This document shows, one piece after another, positions 25,601 through 34,242 of a DNA stretch of 64,000 nucleotides (position 1 is the first letter of the stretch; every line of letters starts with the position of its first letter). Made by a program: the position numbers and the translations under genes. Origin of the DNA: Guptibacillus hwajinpoensis (GTDB taxonomy: Bacteria > Bacillota > Bacilli > Bacillales > Guptibacillaceae); the NCBI RefSeq assembly GCF_020171785.1, contig NZ_JAIVAE010000004.1, positions 186,001 to 250,000 on the forward strand, in the 5' to 3' direction. Under the pieces are notes generated by a model that had not been told where the DNA came from, made no database searches, and was given only the letters and a program-made list of their open reading frames with translations.

Positions 25601-26610
25601 AAGTGCTCGATCATATCCTCGTATCGAACAACCTAGCAAAACGTACGATGATTGATAGCATTAACATTAACTCTGATTTCAGTGAAGCAGATGGACGTGC
25701 AAGTGACCACGATCCGGTGCTTGCTAAGATTCAATTCAAAAATAAAGTTGAACGAATTTCTGGTAAAGATCGCTACAAAACAGCTATTGAAGTATCGAAA
25801 GCTGGCTGGGAAAAATCTGATACCGTTGTTCTCGCTCGTGGTGATGACTACCCAGATGCATTAGCAGGCGGTCCACTTGCTTATAAATACGATGCGCCAA
25901 TTCTATTAAATGCGCAGAATAAGTTGAACACAGAAGTGTTAGAAGAGTTACAGCGACTTGAGGCGAAAAAGGTGATTATTCTTGGCGGTTCAGGAGCGAT
26001 CTCGACTTATGTTGAATATCAGCTTGAAGGCTACGGATTTGATGCTAGTCGTATTTCTGGTAAAGACCGTTTTGAAACAGCCGCAAACATTGCTGCTCGT
26101 TTAGACGGTAACCCGGCGAAAGCAGTCATTGCTGACGGATATAACTATCCAGATGCTCTATCTGTTGCTTCCTATGCAGCAGTCAAAGGATATCCGATTC
26201 TTCTATCTGGAAAAACAAAACTTCCTGCCGCAACGAAAACAGCACTGCGTGAAGTTGATGAGTCCATTGTTGTTGGTGGTACTGGCGTGATCGGAGCGGA
26301 AGTGTTTAATCAGCTTCCTGAACCGAAGCGCTATAGCGGTAAAGATCGTTATGAAACGGCCGCTACGATTGCAACTGAATTAGTTGGTGAAACAGATACA
26401 GCTTATATTGCAACAGGAAAAGGCTTTGCAGATGCTTTAACAGGTTCTGTTCTTGCAGCGAAAGATGAAGCAGCGATGCTCCTTGTCGAAACGAATAAAG
26501 TGCCTGAATCTACGAAACAAGCGATTGAAGAACTAGAAATCAACCAGTTTCGTATTCTTGGTGGGACAGGCCCGGTTAGCGATGACGTATTAAATCAATT
26601 CAAAAATTAA
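22630..26610 (+). CDS. cell-wall-anchored extracellular nuclease (YhcR/ExeM-like)
   Basis: 1326 residues starting at TTG 22630 after a GGGGGGATGA site. Residues 1-34 are a signal peptide. In order: a lamin-tail domain (36-150, LIISEYIEGSSSNKAIEIYN), an OB-fold nucleic-acid-binding region (215-395), a chitobiase-like Ig module (397-470), a second OB-like region, an endonuclease/exonuclease/phosphatase domain (733-1035) with SYNIENYYPG, GLIEVQD, VVVLGDLNDFE (near 950) and ASDHDPV (near 1026), and three CWB2 repeats (1040-1326). It should degrade DNA or RNA at the cell surface. Together with the 5'-nucleotidase that follows, it forms a nucleic-acid scavenging pair supplying nucleosides and phosphate. 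Confidence 0.9.
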   Translation: MKRRSTSRFISFALIFSMVLSFFAAPVSQYASAAEETFQDLIISEYIEGSSSNKAIEIYNGSGASIDLSNYTLEAYFNGKTDSGASVKLEGTLGNQEVFVLANSNSNEKILAQADSTNNSVINFNGNDVLVLKKNGSVIDSFGQIGNDTSFASDVTLVRKDSVKSGDTDATDAYDFTNEWTQYSKDTTDYLGAHLSDGTAPDPEPEPEPELSTITDARKVANSTPVKIKGTATAAFEAGGQTNLFIQDDTAGIIVRAAGISANLGDEVTVEGTMSDYYGMQQVMTSASDVIITTEDKGIPTPQSLKSTDLSKENGEQHEAEFTQFKDVTVQSVDSNGNFTAKDASGEFVIKPNAKSLLEVGKTYELLKGVIDYNYSEYKLVPRSAADVIEKTFSVTANPASGSVLEGTMVKLATAEEGATVHYTTDGSEPTAESTAYTTPIELTEDTTIKAVAAKDGQTSEVATFDYTVLKSADGISIHTIQGAGHTSPYEGKAVTKIAGIVTAKDGNNAFYMQEENPDDNVATSEGIYVYKSGGAGVSVGDKVEVDGQVKEYREGGYSDAKDLLTTQITASSITIASSGNTLPEAIVIGEDRTPPTEIVEDDEMKTFDPKTDGLDFYESLEGMLIEIPDATVTGPVKYDELPVYVNASEDQLFTRANGLLLTADDPNPERLLIDVDGIDIDVTTGDRLDGSVTGNVSYDYSNFKIRPTGTFPSVIEGDTEREVTKMETTDGDLTIASYNIENYYPGVGEEKTGKIAESIVKNMKTPDIVGLIEVQDNNGPTDDGTTKANESYEAIIQAIEEAGGPTYKFADIAPADKTDGGQPGGNIRVGFIYNPDRVTFPEKKSGDATTSVGVDENGLTLNPGRIDPTNEAFDDSRKALAAEFEFNGEKVVVVANHFNSKGGDGALFGADHPVVLGSEVQRMKQASVVNNFVNEVVTNMDNGNVVVLGDLNDFEFSKPIETLEGDVLTNMINKLPTEQRYTYNYQGNAQVLDHILVSNNLAKRTMIDSININSDFSEADGRASDHDPVLAKIQFKNKVERISGKDRYKTAIEVSKAGWEKSDTVVLARGDDYPDALAGGPLAYKYDAPILLNAQNKLNTEVLEELQRLEAKKVIILGGSGAISTYVEYQLEGYGFDASRISGKDRFETAANIAARLDGNPAKAVIADGYNYPDALSVASYAAVKGYPILLSGKTKLPAATKTALREVDESIVVGGTGVIGAEVFNQLPEPKRYSGKDRYETAATIATELVGETDTAYIATGKGFADALTGSVLAAKDEAAMLLVETNKVPESTKQAIEELEINQFRILGGTGPVSDDVLNQFKN

Positions 26611-26715
26611 AGATGTCGCTCTCTGTTCGTAGCAGAGAGCGGCAAACCTGGTTTGAATAACTAGTAGTCTAGTTTTTCGATAAATAGAGGGATTGAAAGG
26701 GAAGGGATGACACAA

Positions 26716-29178
26716 ATGAATTTAAAAAAACCACTTTTCGGCGTTCTATCAACAGCAGCACTAGCGATGGGAATTGCTGCCGCTGCGCCGTCAACACCAG
26801 CAGAAGCTGCGACAGGCGATTTCGATTTAACAATTATGCATACGAATGATACGCATGCCCACTTGGATAATGCACCAAGACGTCTAACGGCTGTTGAAGA
26901 GATTCGCGCTGCACGTGCAAACACGATTCTACTTGATGCCGGTGATGTTTTCTCTGGAACGTTATTCTTTAATAAATACAAAGGTCTTGCAGATGTGCAG
27001 TTCATGAACATGATGGACTACGATGCCATGGTTCCAGGAAATCACGAATTTGATGAAGGGCCAAAGACGTTCTCAGAATTTGTGAAGCAAACAAAATTCC
27101 CGATCGTCAGCTCAAATATCGACTACAGCAAAGACCCGGATCTAAGCCCTCTATACAAAAATGAAATGGCGATGACTGGTGACGACGGCACAATTTATCC
27201 TGCTGTGATTCTTGATGTGAATGGTGAAGAAGTGGGCGTATTTGGACTTACGATCGAATCGACAGACGAACTTTCAAGCCCTGGCGACACAATCTCTTTT
27301 CTAAATCATCAGGAGCAAGCAGAAAAAATGGTGAAAATGCTCCAAGATAAAGGCGTTAATAAAATTATCGCACTAACTCATCTTGGAAAAACAGTTGAAG
27401 TGGAGCTTGCTAAAACAGTCGAAGGCATTGACGTGGTCGTTGGTGGACATAGCCATACGAAAATCGAAGAAGCGGTCGTCGTTGACACATTTGAAGATCC
27501 TACACTCGTTGTACAAGCCAATGAATATAGCAAATTCCTCGGTGATTTGGAAGTAACGTTTAACGCGGAGGGCGTTCTGACTGATTGGGATGACGAGCTT
27601 CTTGACTTAAGTGACGATGACGAGCTTGAACGCATTTATGAATCTGATCCAGAAGCTGAGGCACTTTTAAATGAATTAAAAGCACCTCTTGATGAATTTG
27701 CACAGCAAGTTGTTGGCCATTCAGATGTGTATCTAGATGGAAAGCGTAGCTCAGTTAGAACAGGGGAAACGAATCTTGGTAACTTGATCACAGATGGTAT
27801 GCTTGCGAAAGCACAAGAACTTACCGATGCAACTATCGCAATAACAAACGGTGGCGGAATCCGTGAATCGATTGACAAAGGCCCAATTACGTTAGGTGAA
27901 GTACTAACGACAATGCCGTTTGGTAACAACCTTGTAACACTGGAAATGAGTGGTCAAGAAATTATTGATTCATTAGAGCACGGAGTTAGTGGAGTTGAAA
28001 CAGCTGAAGGTCGATTCCCTCACGTTTCTGGATTAAAGTTTTCATTTGATGAAAAGCTTCCAGTAGGGGAGCGAATTCTTGATGTGAATGTAAAAACAAA
28101 AAATGGCTATGAGGATATTAACCCTGAAGCAATGTATACTGTTGCAACCAATGCATTTATGGCAGGCGGTGGCGATGGCTATACAACAATGGGAGAAGTG
28201 TCTGATTCCGGTCGAATCAATCAGTTAAACCTCGTCGACTACGAAGTATTCACTGAGTACCTTGATGAAATCGGAACAGTAAAAGCAAAAGAGGAAGCTC
28301 GTATAGTCGAGGCTGAAACAATGCGCTTATCAGGAGAAGATCGTTATGAAACAGCTATTCAGGTATCACAATCTGGTTGGGAGCAATCTGACTATGTAGT
28401 TTTAGCTCGCGGTGATCAGTTCCCTGATGCGTTAGCAGGAGCACCTCTTGCTTATAAAATGGATGCCCCGATTCTTCTAACAGGGCAAAAGTCTTTGAAT
28501 AAAGAAGTAAGAGCAGAAATTCAGCGTCTTGGTGCGAAGAAAGTCTTCATTCTTGGCGGAACGGGTGCTGTTAGCAACTATGTTGAGTATCAAATTGAAG
28601 GACTTGATATTGATACAGAGCGAATCAATGGGAAAGATCGTTTTGAGACAGCAGCAAACATTGCAGCGCGCCTGGGTGGCTCACCTGAGCAGGCCGTTGT
28701 TGCAAACGGGATGGACTTCCCGGATGCCCTATCTGTTGCTTCTTATGCAGCGCGTAATGGATTCCCGATTCTATTAACGGAAGATGACAAGTTACCGAAA
28801 GTAACAGATCGTGCAATCAGTGGCATTGATCACACCATTGTTGCAGGTGGATCAGGCGTCGTAAGTGAGAAAGTAAAAGACATGCTACCAGATGCAACAC
28901 GCTATGCTGGCAAAGATCGTTTTGCAACGGCAGCAACCATTGCAACTGATTTGAACCCTTCTGCAAAAGTATTTGTCGCAACTGGCATGGACTTTGCGGA
29001 TGCATTAGCAGGATCCGTACTTGCAGCAAAAGAAAATGCTTCAATTCTACTTGTTCAGCCGAACAAGTTACCTAAAGCAACAGAAGATGCGATTAATGAA
29101 TTAGATGCAGCGAACTTTACTATCACTGGTGGAACGGGTGCGGTAAGTGACGACGTATTGAAAAAGCTTTCTGAATAA
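26716..29178 (+). CDS. cell-wall-anchored 5'-nucleotidase / cyclic phosphodiesterase
   Basis: 820 residues. ATG 26716 has better spacing from AAAGGGAAGG than ATG 26707. A signal peptide ends near AEAA. The metallophosphatase domain carries the metal ligands HTNDTHAHL (Asp45, His47), GDVFSG, GNHEFDEG (108-115), ALTHLG and GGHSHT. The 5'-nucleotidase C-domain carries TGETNLGNLITDG, ITNGGGIRES and the substrate-stacking AFMAGGGDGY. Three CWB2 repeats begin at residue 536. It removes phosphate from nucleotides, the step after the nuclease encoded upstream. The 105 bp between the genes contains a GC hairpin (26617-26641) without a T-run, so co-transcription is possible. Confidence 0.92.
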   Translation: MNLKKPLFGVLSTAALAMGIAAAAPSTPAEAATGDFDLTIMHTNDTHAHLDNAPRRLTAVEEIRAARANTILLDAGDVFSGTLFFNKYKGLADVQFMNMMDYDAMVPGNHEFDEGPKTFSEFVKQTKFPIVSSNIDYSKDPDLSPLYKNEMAMTGDDGTIYPAVILDVNGEEVGVFGLTIESTDELSSPGDTISFLNHQEQAEKMVKMLQDKGVNKIIALTHLGKTVEVELAKTVEGIDVVVGGHSHTKIEEAVVVDTFEDPTLVVQANEYSKFLGDLEVTFNAEGVLTDWDDELLDLSDDDELERIYESDPEAEALLNELKAPLDEFAQQVVGHSDVYLDGKRSSVRTGETNLGNLITDGMLAKAQELTDATIAITNGGGIRESIDKGPITLGEVLTTMPFGNNLVTLEMSGQEIIDSLEHGVSGVETAEGRFPHVSGLKFSFDEKLPVGERILDVNVKTKNGYEDINPEAMYTVATNAFMAGGGDGYTTMGEVSDSGRINQLNLVDYEVFTEYLDEIGTVKAKEEARIVEAETMRLSGEDRYETAIQVSQSGWEQSDYVVLARGDQFPDALAGAPLAYKMDAPILLTGQKSLNKEVRAEIQRLGAKKVFILGGTGAVSNYVEYQIEGLDIDTERINGKDRFETAANIAARLGGSPEQAVVANGMDFPDALSVASYAARNGFPILLTEDDKLPKVTDRAISGIDHTIVAGGSGVVSEKVKDMLPDATRYAGKDRFATAATIATDLNPSAKVFVATGMDFADALAGSVLAAKENASILLVQPNKLPKATEDAINELDAANFTITGGTGAVSDDVLKKLSE

Positions 29179-29190
29179 AATGGAATAAAG

Positions 29191-29229
29191 ACCACAAAAG
29201 GAGCTGCCAGAGGTAGCTCCTTTTGTGGT
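29191..29229 (+). terminator. long hairpin after the 5'-nucleotidase gene
   Basis: ACCACAAAAGGAGCT and its exact reverse complement flank GCCAGAGGT. Almost symmetric, so it may stop transcription from both directions. Confidence 0.75.
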
Positions 29230-29240
29230 TTAAAGCAGCG

Positions 29241-29264
29241 GGGGTCAGGTACGTACCTGACCCC
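29241..29264. repeat. REP palindrome, copy 5
   Basis: Perfect 24-bp palindrome with half-site GGGGTCAGGTAC. The centre is GTACGTAC rather than CTCGAG, so both halves changed together. No tail hairpin. Confidence 0.85.
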
Positions 29265-29371
29265 TTCCATTTGCCCCCCACCCTCACCCCACTCTCTACT
29301 TTCTTTCCATTTACCCCCATTTCAATCTATGAATTTGATACAATGCTAAAAGATGGAAAGGGGAGGAACGA

Positions 29372-31120
29372 ATGAAGAAAAGAGTGGTTCAAGTAGTTAT
29401 CGCTTTACTAATTGTAAGTGGATTTGGAACTGGCGGTGCCGCGGCAGAAGAGCCAAGTACGAAAGCAGAGATTAGTAAACTGTTAACAGAAGAAGCAATT
29501 ATACAAGACATTCCGCCAGAAATTGCAAAGGCAGTCGCTTTTGAAGAAAGCGCGTGGAACCAGGATCTCATTTCAGAAGATGGTGGGATTGGGGTCATGC
29601 AGGTGACAAACGATTCGCGCTTCGACCAGGAGCGGTTGAAAAACGATGTAGCCTACAACATTAGCAGCGGCCTTCAAATTCTTAACGAAAAGTTTGAGGG
29701 GAAAAGTGGCAAGCTCCCAACTGTAAATGATAATGAACGAGATGTGCTTGAAAGTTGGTATTTCGCGGTATTAGCCTACAATGGTCAGGTACAGGAAAAT
29801 AGCCCAATTTATTTAAGTAAAGGTTCTACTGAACGAAACTTAGAGGCGTATCAAGAGCAAGTCTATCAAACGATTGAGAATTCAAACTTGTATAGCGAAT
29901 TTCATCCTATTCCATTTAATTTTGAGCTAGATGATTTTGAATATGGTAGTGGAAATCAACTTTATTTCAAAAAGGATCATTACGAGCTTCCGGAAAAGGA
30001 GCTGCATCAAACGTCTCAACTGTATCAAGAAAATGAGATAGTCTTATCATCAGCAAGATTACGTGAAGCACCAACGACGAGCTCTCCCGTCGTCGAAGAA
30101 TCGACTGCGAAACCTCGTCCGCTGACGTTACTCAGTTCGAACGTATATGATAACTCAACGAAAGCGGATCCGCTAAACAACCATTATGTTTGGTATAAGG
30201 CGGAGACAGACGATGGAGCGATTGGTTATATCTCTTCTATCGAAATGACGCAATTAGGGGAACGCCTCTCTGGGAAAGACCGCTATAAAACGGCAGTGGC
30301 GATCTCACAAAAAGGATGGGATCATGCGGAGACTGTTGTTTTAGCAAGAGGTGGAGAGTTCCCTGATGCCCTTGCAGGAACGCCACTTGCTTATCAGCAT
30401 GACGCCCCAATGCTATTAACAGAGGATAATAAACTCACAGATTCAACGAAAAAAGAGTTAGAAAGATTAGAGCCGAACAAGGTGATCATTTTAGGAAGTT
30501 CTGGTGCAATCACAAACAAAGTAAGTGATGAAATCAAAGCTATGGGGATCGAAGTTGAGCGTTTCGGAGGAAAAAATCGCTTTGATACAGCAGCGATTAT
30601 CGCCGATAATCTTCCAAAGAAGAATGAGACGGCAATTCTAGCATACGGCATGAATTATCCCGATGCCTTATCGATTGCCCCATACGCAGCGAAAAATGGT
30701 TATCCGATTTATCTGTCCTTAACGGATAAGCTTCCAAAAGAAACCGCTGCTGAAATCCAAAACTATGATAATGTAATTGTCGTAGGAAGTAGCGGCGTGA
30801 TCAGTGAAAAAGCTCTCACAGAAATTACAGATTATAAGCGGTATGCAGGGAAAGATCGCTTTGAAACGAACCAGGAAATTATTAAGAACCTTCCTCTTGG
30901 AAACGAACAAGCGTATTTTGCGACTGGAAAAGGTTTTGCTGATGCATTAACGGGAGCTGTGCTTGCGGCAAAGAATGACGCGCCTCTTTACCTTTCATGG
31001 CCAAACCGACTTCCGACAGGTACAGGAACGCTTTTAGAAAAGAATTCTTATGATCAATTTAATCTCCTTGGTGGGAACAGCGTCATTGATATCGAAAAAG
31101 AATTAGCTGACTTGAAGTGA
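29372..31120 (+). CDS. cell-wall-anchored lytic transglycosylase-like protein
   Basis: 582 residues with a signal peptide ending near AAAEEP. Residues 35-165 look like a transglycosylase SLT domain: IPPEIAKAVAFEESAWNQDL has the catalytic Glu (58 or 59), followed by DGGIGVMQVTN and NISSGLQILNEKF. Residues 225-295 resemble a bacterial SH3 domain (SSARLREAPTTSSP, WYKAETDDGAIGYISS). Three CWB2 repeats fill 296-582. It should cut peptidoglycan glycan strands during wall turnover. Start ATG 29372 is behind GGGGAGG. The terminator at 31136 makes it a separate unit. Confidence 0.85.
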   Translation: MKKRVVQVVIALLIVSGFGTGGAAAEEPSTKAEISKLLTEEAIIQDIPPEIAKAVAFEESAWNQDLISEDGGIGVMQVTNDSRFDQERLKNDVAYNISSGLQILNEKFEGKSGKLPTVNDNERDVLESWYFAVLAYNGQVQENSPIYLSKGSTERNLEAYQEQVYQTIENSNLYSEFHPIPFNFELDDFEYGSGNQLYFKKDHYELPEKELHQTSQLYQENEIVLSSARLREAPTTSSPVVEESTAKPRPLTLLSSNVYDNSTKADPLNNHYVWYKAETDDGAIGYISSIEMTQLGERLSGKDRYKTAVAISQKGWDHAETVVLARGGEFPDALAGTPLAYQHDAPMLLTEDNKLTDSTKKELERLEPNKVIILGSSGAITNKVSDEIKAMGIEVERFGGKNRFDTAAIIADNLPKKNETAILAYGMNYPDALSIAPYAAKNGYPIYLSLTDKLPKETAAEIQNYDNVIVVGSSGVISEKALTEITDYKRYAGKDRFETNQEIIKNLPLGNEQAYFATGKGFADALTGAVLAAKNDAPLYLSWPNRLPTGTGTLLEKNSYDQFNLLGGNSVIDIEKELADLK

Positions 31121-31135
31121 ATCATCTAGTAAAAG

Positions 31136-31173
31136 TGAGAGATGTCGTTTTATACGATGATCTCTCATTTTTT
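31136..31173 (+). terminator. terminator after the transglycosylase gene
   Basis: TGAGAGAT and ATCTCTCA flank a stem-loop containing TCGT/ACGA and are followed by TTTTTT. Confidence 0.85.
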
Positions 31174-31258
31174 GTAGGTCGAAAGTTCTATCAGGAATCA
31201 GGTTTGCGTGCTACTATTAAGGGAATATTCACCATATCGAACACGGGGAGATGAATAA

Positions 31259-34003
31259 ATGAAACGCACGCTATTTTACAAAATTGGACTACTAACGATT
31301 CTTGTGTTCTTTATGTTGAACGCTACAACGCTGGCTGCGCCGGCTTCTGATCAAGCAAGAACGGAGAAGCAACCAAATGGATTGGAATTTGAATTAAAAG
31401 CAGCTGGGGATGAAATCCGTCACTGGTTTGAAACGGAAGATGGCCAAGTGATTTTAAAAGAAGAGAACAACTACTGGGTTTACGCAATGTTAAAAGACAA
31501 TAAATTGATTAGCACTGGAGCAAAAGTAGGGATTGATGCTGTACCGGAAGCGGTCGCTAGTCACAGTGAGATGATGAAGCTCCCCAATACAGAAGATAGC
31601 AAAAGGTTTACTGAACGGCCTGAGATCAATCAGGTGACGATTCAATCTACGAATCAGGTAGACAAGCATCCCTTGCTTGTTTTACTCGTAAACTTTAAAG
31701 ATAAGAAAATAAAGTATTCTGAAGCAAGTTGGAATAATACTTTTTTTAGTAGTACAGGAAAATCTGTGAAAAATTATTATGATGAGGTCTCAAACGGAAG
31801 ACTCCAATTCGAGCCGGCGGCTGAATCCAGTGGCACGTCGAACGGTATCGCTACTGTCTCATTACCGTATAACCATCCGGATCCTGTCGGGAAACAAACA
31901 GAGAACGCGTTATATAGTAAGCTCGTCTCGGACGCTTTGAAAGCATCTGATGATACGGTTAATTACAAAACATATGATACGAACAAAGATGGCTACATTA
32001 GCACAAATGAGCTCCATATTGTGACAATCGCAGCAGGTGGTGAAGGAAGCTTTTCAGATCCTTCTCCAAGCGTTTGGGGTCACCGCAGTAGCCTGGTCCT
32101 GAATGATGTCCCTACGCTAGATGGCGTGAAGGTTGCCTCTTTAGAAGGTAAGGGAGGGTACATGCAGTTTGGTGAAACGCAGGGTGGTCATATGGCGACA
32201 ATTGGAATTATAGCTCACGAACTAGGACATGACCTTGGATTACCTGATTTATATGATCGAGACAACTCTTCTCTTGGCGTTGGCGTACATAGTTTAATGG
32301 GAGAAGGATCATGGGCATATTTGAATGGGGAATACCAGGGACAAACGCCTACTCATTTAGATGCATGGTCAAAAGAAAAACTAGGGTTTAGTATTCCTAC
32401 TCTCGTTTCTTCGTCAGGAACGTATTCGGTTCAGTCGAACAAAGATGGGGCTTACAAAGCCATTCGCGTGAATACGGAGAAACAAGGCGAATATTTTTTA
32501 ATCGAGAATCGGCAGTATATCGGGTATGACCGAGGATTGCAGAACCGTACTGTAACTGGTGGACTCGTCATCTGGCACATTGATGAATCTCAGAAATATA
32601 GAGGGAACGATAATGAAAAGCATAAGTTAGTTGATCTTGAAGAAGCCAACCAGAAGGAAAGAGGATTTAGTGAGCTAGATAATGGAGATTGGTATTCAAA
32701 ATACGATCACTATTTCACAGCGAATCAGTATCCGAGTTTTAATGCTTCTTCTTTACCTAATAGCAATCTTTATGATGGATCAAGTTCAAATCTATCTGTA
32801 GAAGCCCTGGACCGTAGCATGGATAGCATGAAGATCCAAGTTAGCATCGACACGGATACAACGCCACCAAGCTGGCCTTCCACGAAAAGCCTGCGTACAA
32901 GTGAAGTAGAAGCATCGTCATTAAAGCTCGCATGGTCGTCTGCATCAGATAAAGGTGGAATCGACCATTATAAAATTTATCAGGATAATCAAGTCATCCA
33001 AACAGTCAGCGATAAGAACAGCATGAAAATAGCAAATCTGACGCCAAATACAACGTATCGATTTTCCGTACAAGCGGTCGATTCGGCAGGCAATGAGTCG
33101 AAGGACGGACCAACCGTTACTGTGAAAACGAAATTACAAGATATTTTAAGAGTGAGAGGCTCGGATCGATTTGGGACTGCAAGTGCTGTTAGCGAGCATA
33201 CGTATGATACGGCAACGACCGTGCTCATTGCGCGAGGGTTAGATTTCCCTGATGCACTAGCCGGCTCGCCACTTGCGTATCAATTAAAGGCGCCGATTCT
33301 TCTAGCCGGTAAATCAAGTCTTCCTGACCAAACAGTGGATGAAATCGAGCGTCTTAACGCATCTAAAGCAATCATTCTAGGTGGAAACGGGGCTGTTTCG
33401 GAGTCCGTTCGTGACCAGCTAAAGAAACTTGGTCTTGATGTTGAGCGTATTAGTGGAAAAGACCGATTTGAGACGGCTGCCGAAATCGCTAAGCGGATGG
33501 ATCCTGCTAAAAAAGCCGTTGTGGCATACGGAATGAATTTCCCTGATGCCCTTGCCATCGCACCTTATGCGGCTGAGCATGGTTATCCGATTCTACTCGC
33601 AAATACGACGAAACTACCAGAAGTGACAAAGATTGCACTGAAGGGAGTGGATGAAACGATTGTTGTCGGGGGAACTGGCGTCATTAGCAAAGGCGTTGTT
33701 GATCAGCTTCAGAACCCCACTCGATATTCAGGTAAGAATCGTTTTGGTACCGCAGCTGATATTGTAAATCGACTTTATATGGAAACGGATATGACGTATT
33801 TTGCGAATGGAATGGGATTCGCAGATGCCCTCACCGGTTCAGTAGCGGCTGCAAAAAATCACGCGCCACTATACCTTGTTGAGAAAAATCGTATTCCTGA
33901 TGAGACGAAGCAGCTCATTAACAATCGCCAGTCAGAATCTTACGTACTACTAGGTGGAAGTGGAGCGATCAGTTTAGATGTTGAAAACCAACTAGCAGAG
34001 TGA
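31259..34003 (+). CDS. cell-wall-anchored M6-family metalloprotease
   Basis: 914 residues with a signal peptide ending LAAP. An N-terminal propeptide-like region is followed by the catalytic domain with HELGHDLGLPDLYD (zinc ligands His320 and His324, catalytic Glu321), the extended HExxHxxGxxD motif of M6 (immune inhibitor A) proteases. SLMGEGSWAYLNG is the Met-turn region. KTYDTNKDGYISTNELH looks like a calcium loop. A fibronectin-III module lies at about 530-620 and three CWB2 repeats at 631-914. It probably degrades external proteins while wall-bound. ATG 31259 follows GGGGAG. Confidence 0.9.
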   Translation: MKRTLFYKIGLLTILVFFMLNATTLAAPASDQARTEKQPNGLEFELKAAGDEIRHWFETEDGQVILKEENNYWVYAMLKDNKLISTGAKVGIDAVPEAVASHSEMMKLPNTEDSKRFTERPEINQVTIQSTNQVDKHPLLVLLVNFKDKKIKYSEASWNNTFFSSTGKSVKNYYDEVSNGRLQFEPAAESSGTSNGIATVSLPYNHPDPVGKQTENALYSKLVSDALKASDDTVNYKTYDTNKDGYISTNELHIVTIAAGGEGSFSDPSPSVWGHRSSLVLNDVPTLDGVKVASLEGKGGYMQFGETQGGHMATIGIIAHELGHDLGLPDLYDRDNSSLGVGVHSLMGEGSWAYLNGEYQGQTPTHLDAWSKEKLGFSIPTLVSSSGTYSVQSNKDGAYKAIRVNTEKQGEYFLIENRQYIGYDRGLQNRTVTGGLVIWHIDESQKYRGNDNEKHKLVDLEEANQKERGFSELDNGDWYSKYDHYFTANQYPSFNASSLPNSNLYDGSSSNLSVEALDRSMDSMKIQVSIDTDTTPPSWPSTKSLRTSEVEASSLKLAWSSASDKGGIDHYKIYQDNQVIQTVSDKNSMKIANLTPNTTYRFSVQAVDSAGNESKDGPTVTVKTKLQDILRVRGSDRFGTASAVSEHTYDTATTVLIARGLDFPDALAGSPLAYQLKAPILLAGKSSLPDQTVDEIERLNASKAIILGGNGAVSESVRDQLKKLGLDVERISGKDRFETAAEIAKRMDPAKKAVVAYGMNFPDALAIAPYAAEHGYPILLANTTKLPEVTKIALKGVDETIVVGGTGVISKGVVDQLQNPTRYSGKNRFGTAADIVNRLYMETDMTYFANGMGFADALTGSVAAAKNHAPLYLVEKNRIPDETKQLINNRQSESYVLLGGSGAISLDVENQLAE

Positions 34004-34021
34004 CATCATTTCATATGCAGA

Positions 34022-34060
34022 AGAAAAGCCTTTCGCTAAAAAAGAAAGGCTTTTTTCTTT
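34022..34060 (+). terminator. terminator after the M6 protease gene
   Basis: AAAAGCCTTTC and GAAAGGCTTTT form a stem, followed by TTTCTTTT. Confidence 0.85.
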
Positions 34061-34242
34061 TGTTATTTTAACGTCTCTAATTTAGTAATAACGTACTAGC
34101 ATATGCCAAAAGTTGCTTTTTTACATGTATTTTCATGAATAATAAAATTTTAACAGGAAATCTATTCAAACTTAGCGAATTATAGCCGATATTGTTAAAA
34201 GATCTCTATTCATGCGCTGTGATAAAACTAAGGGGGAAATTC

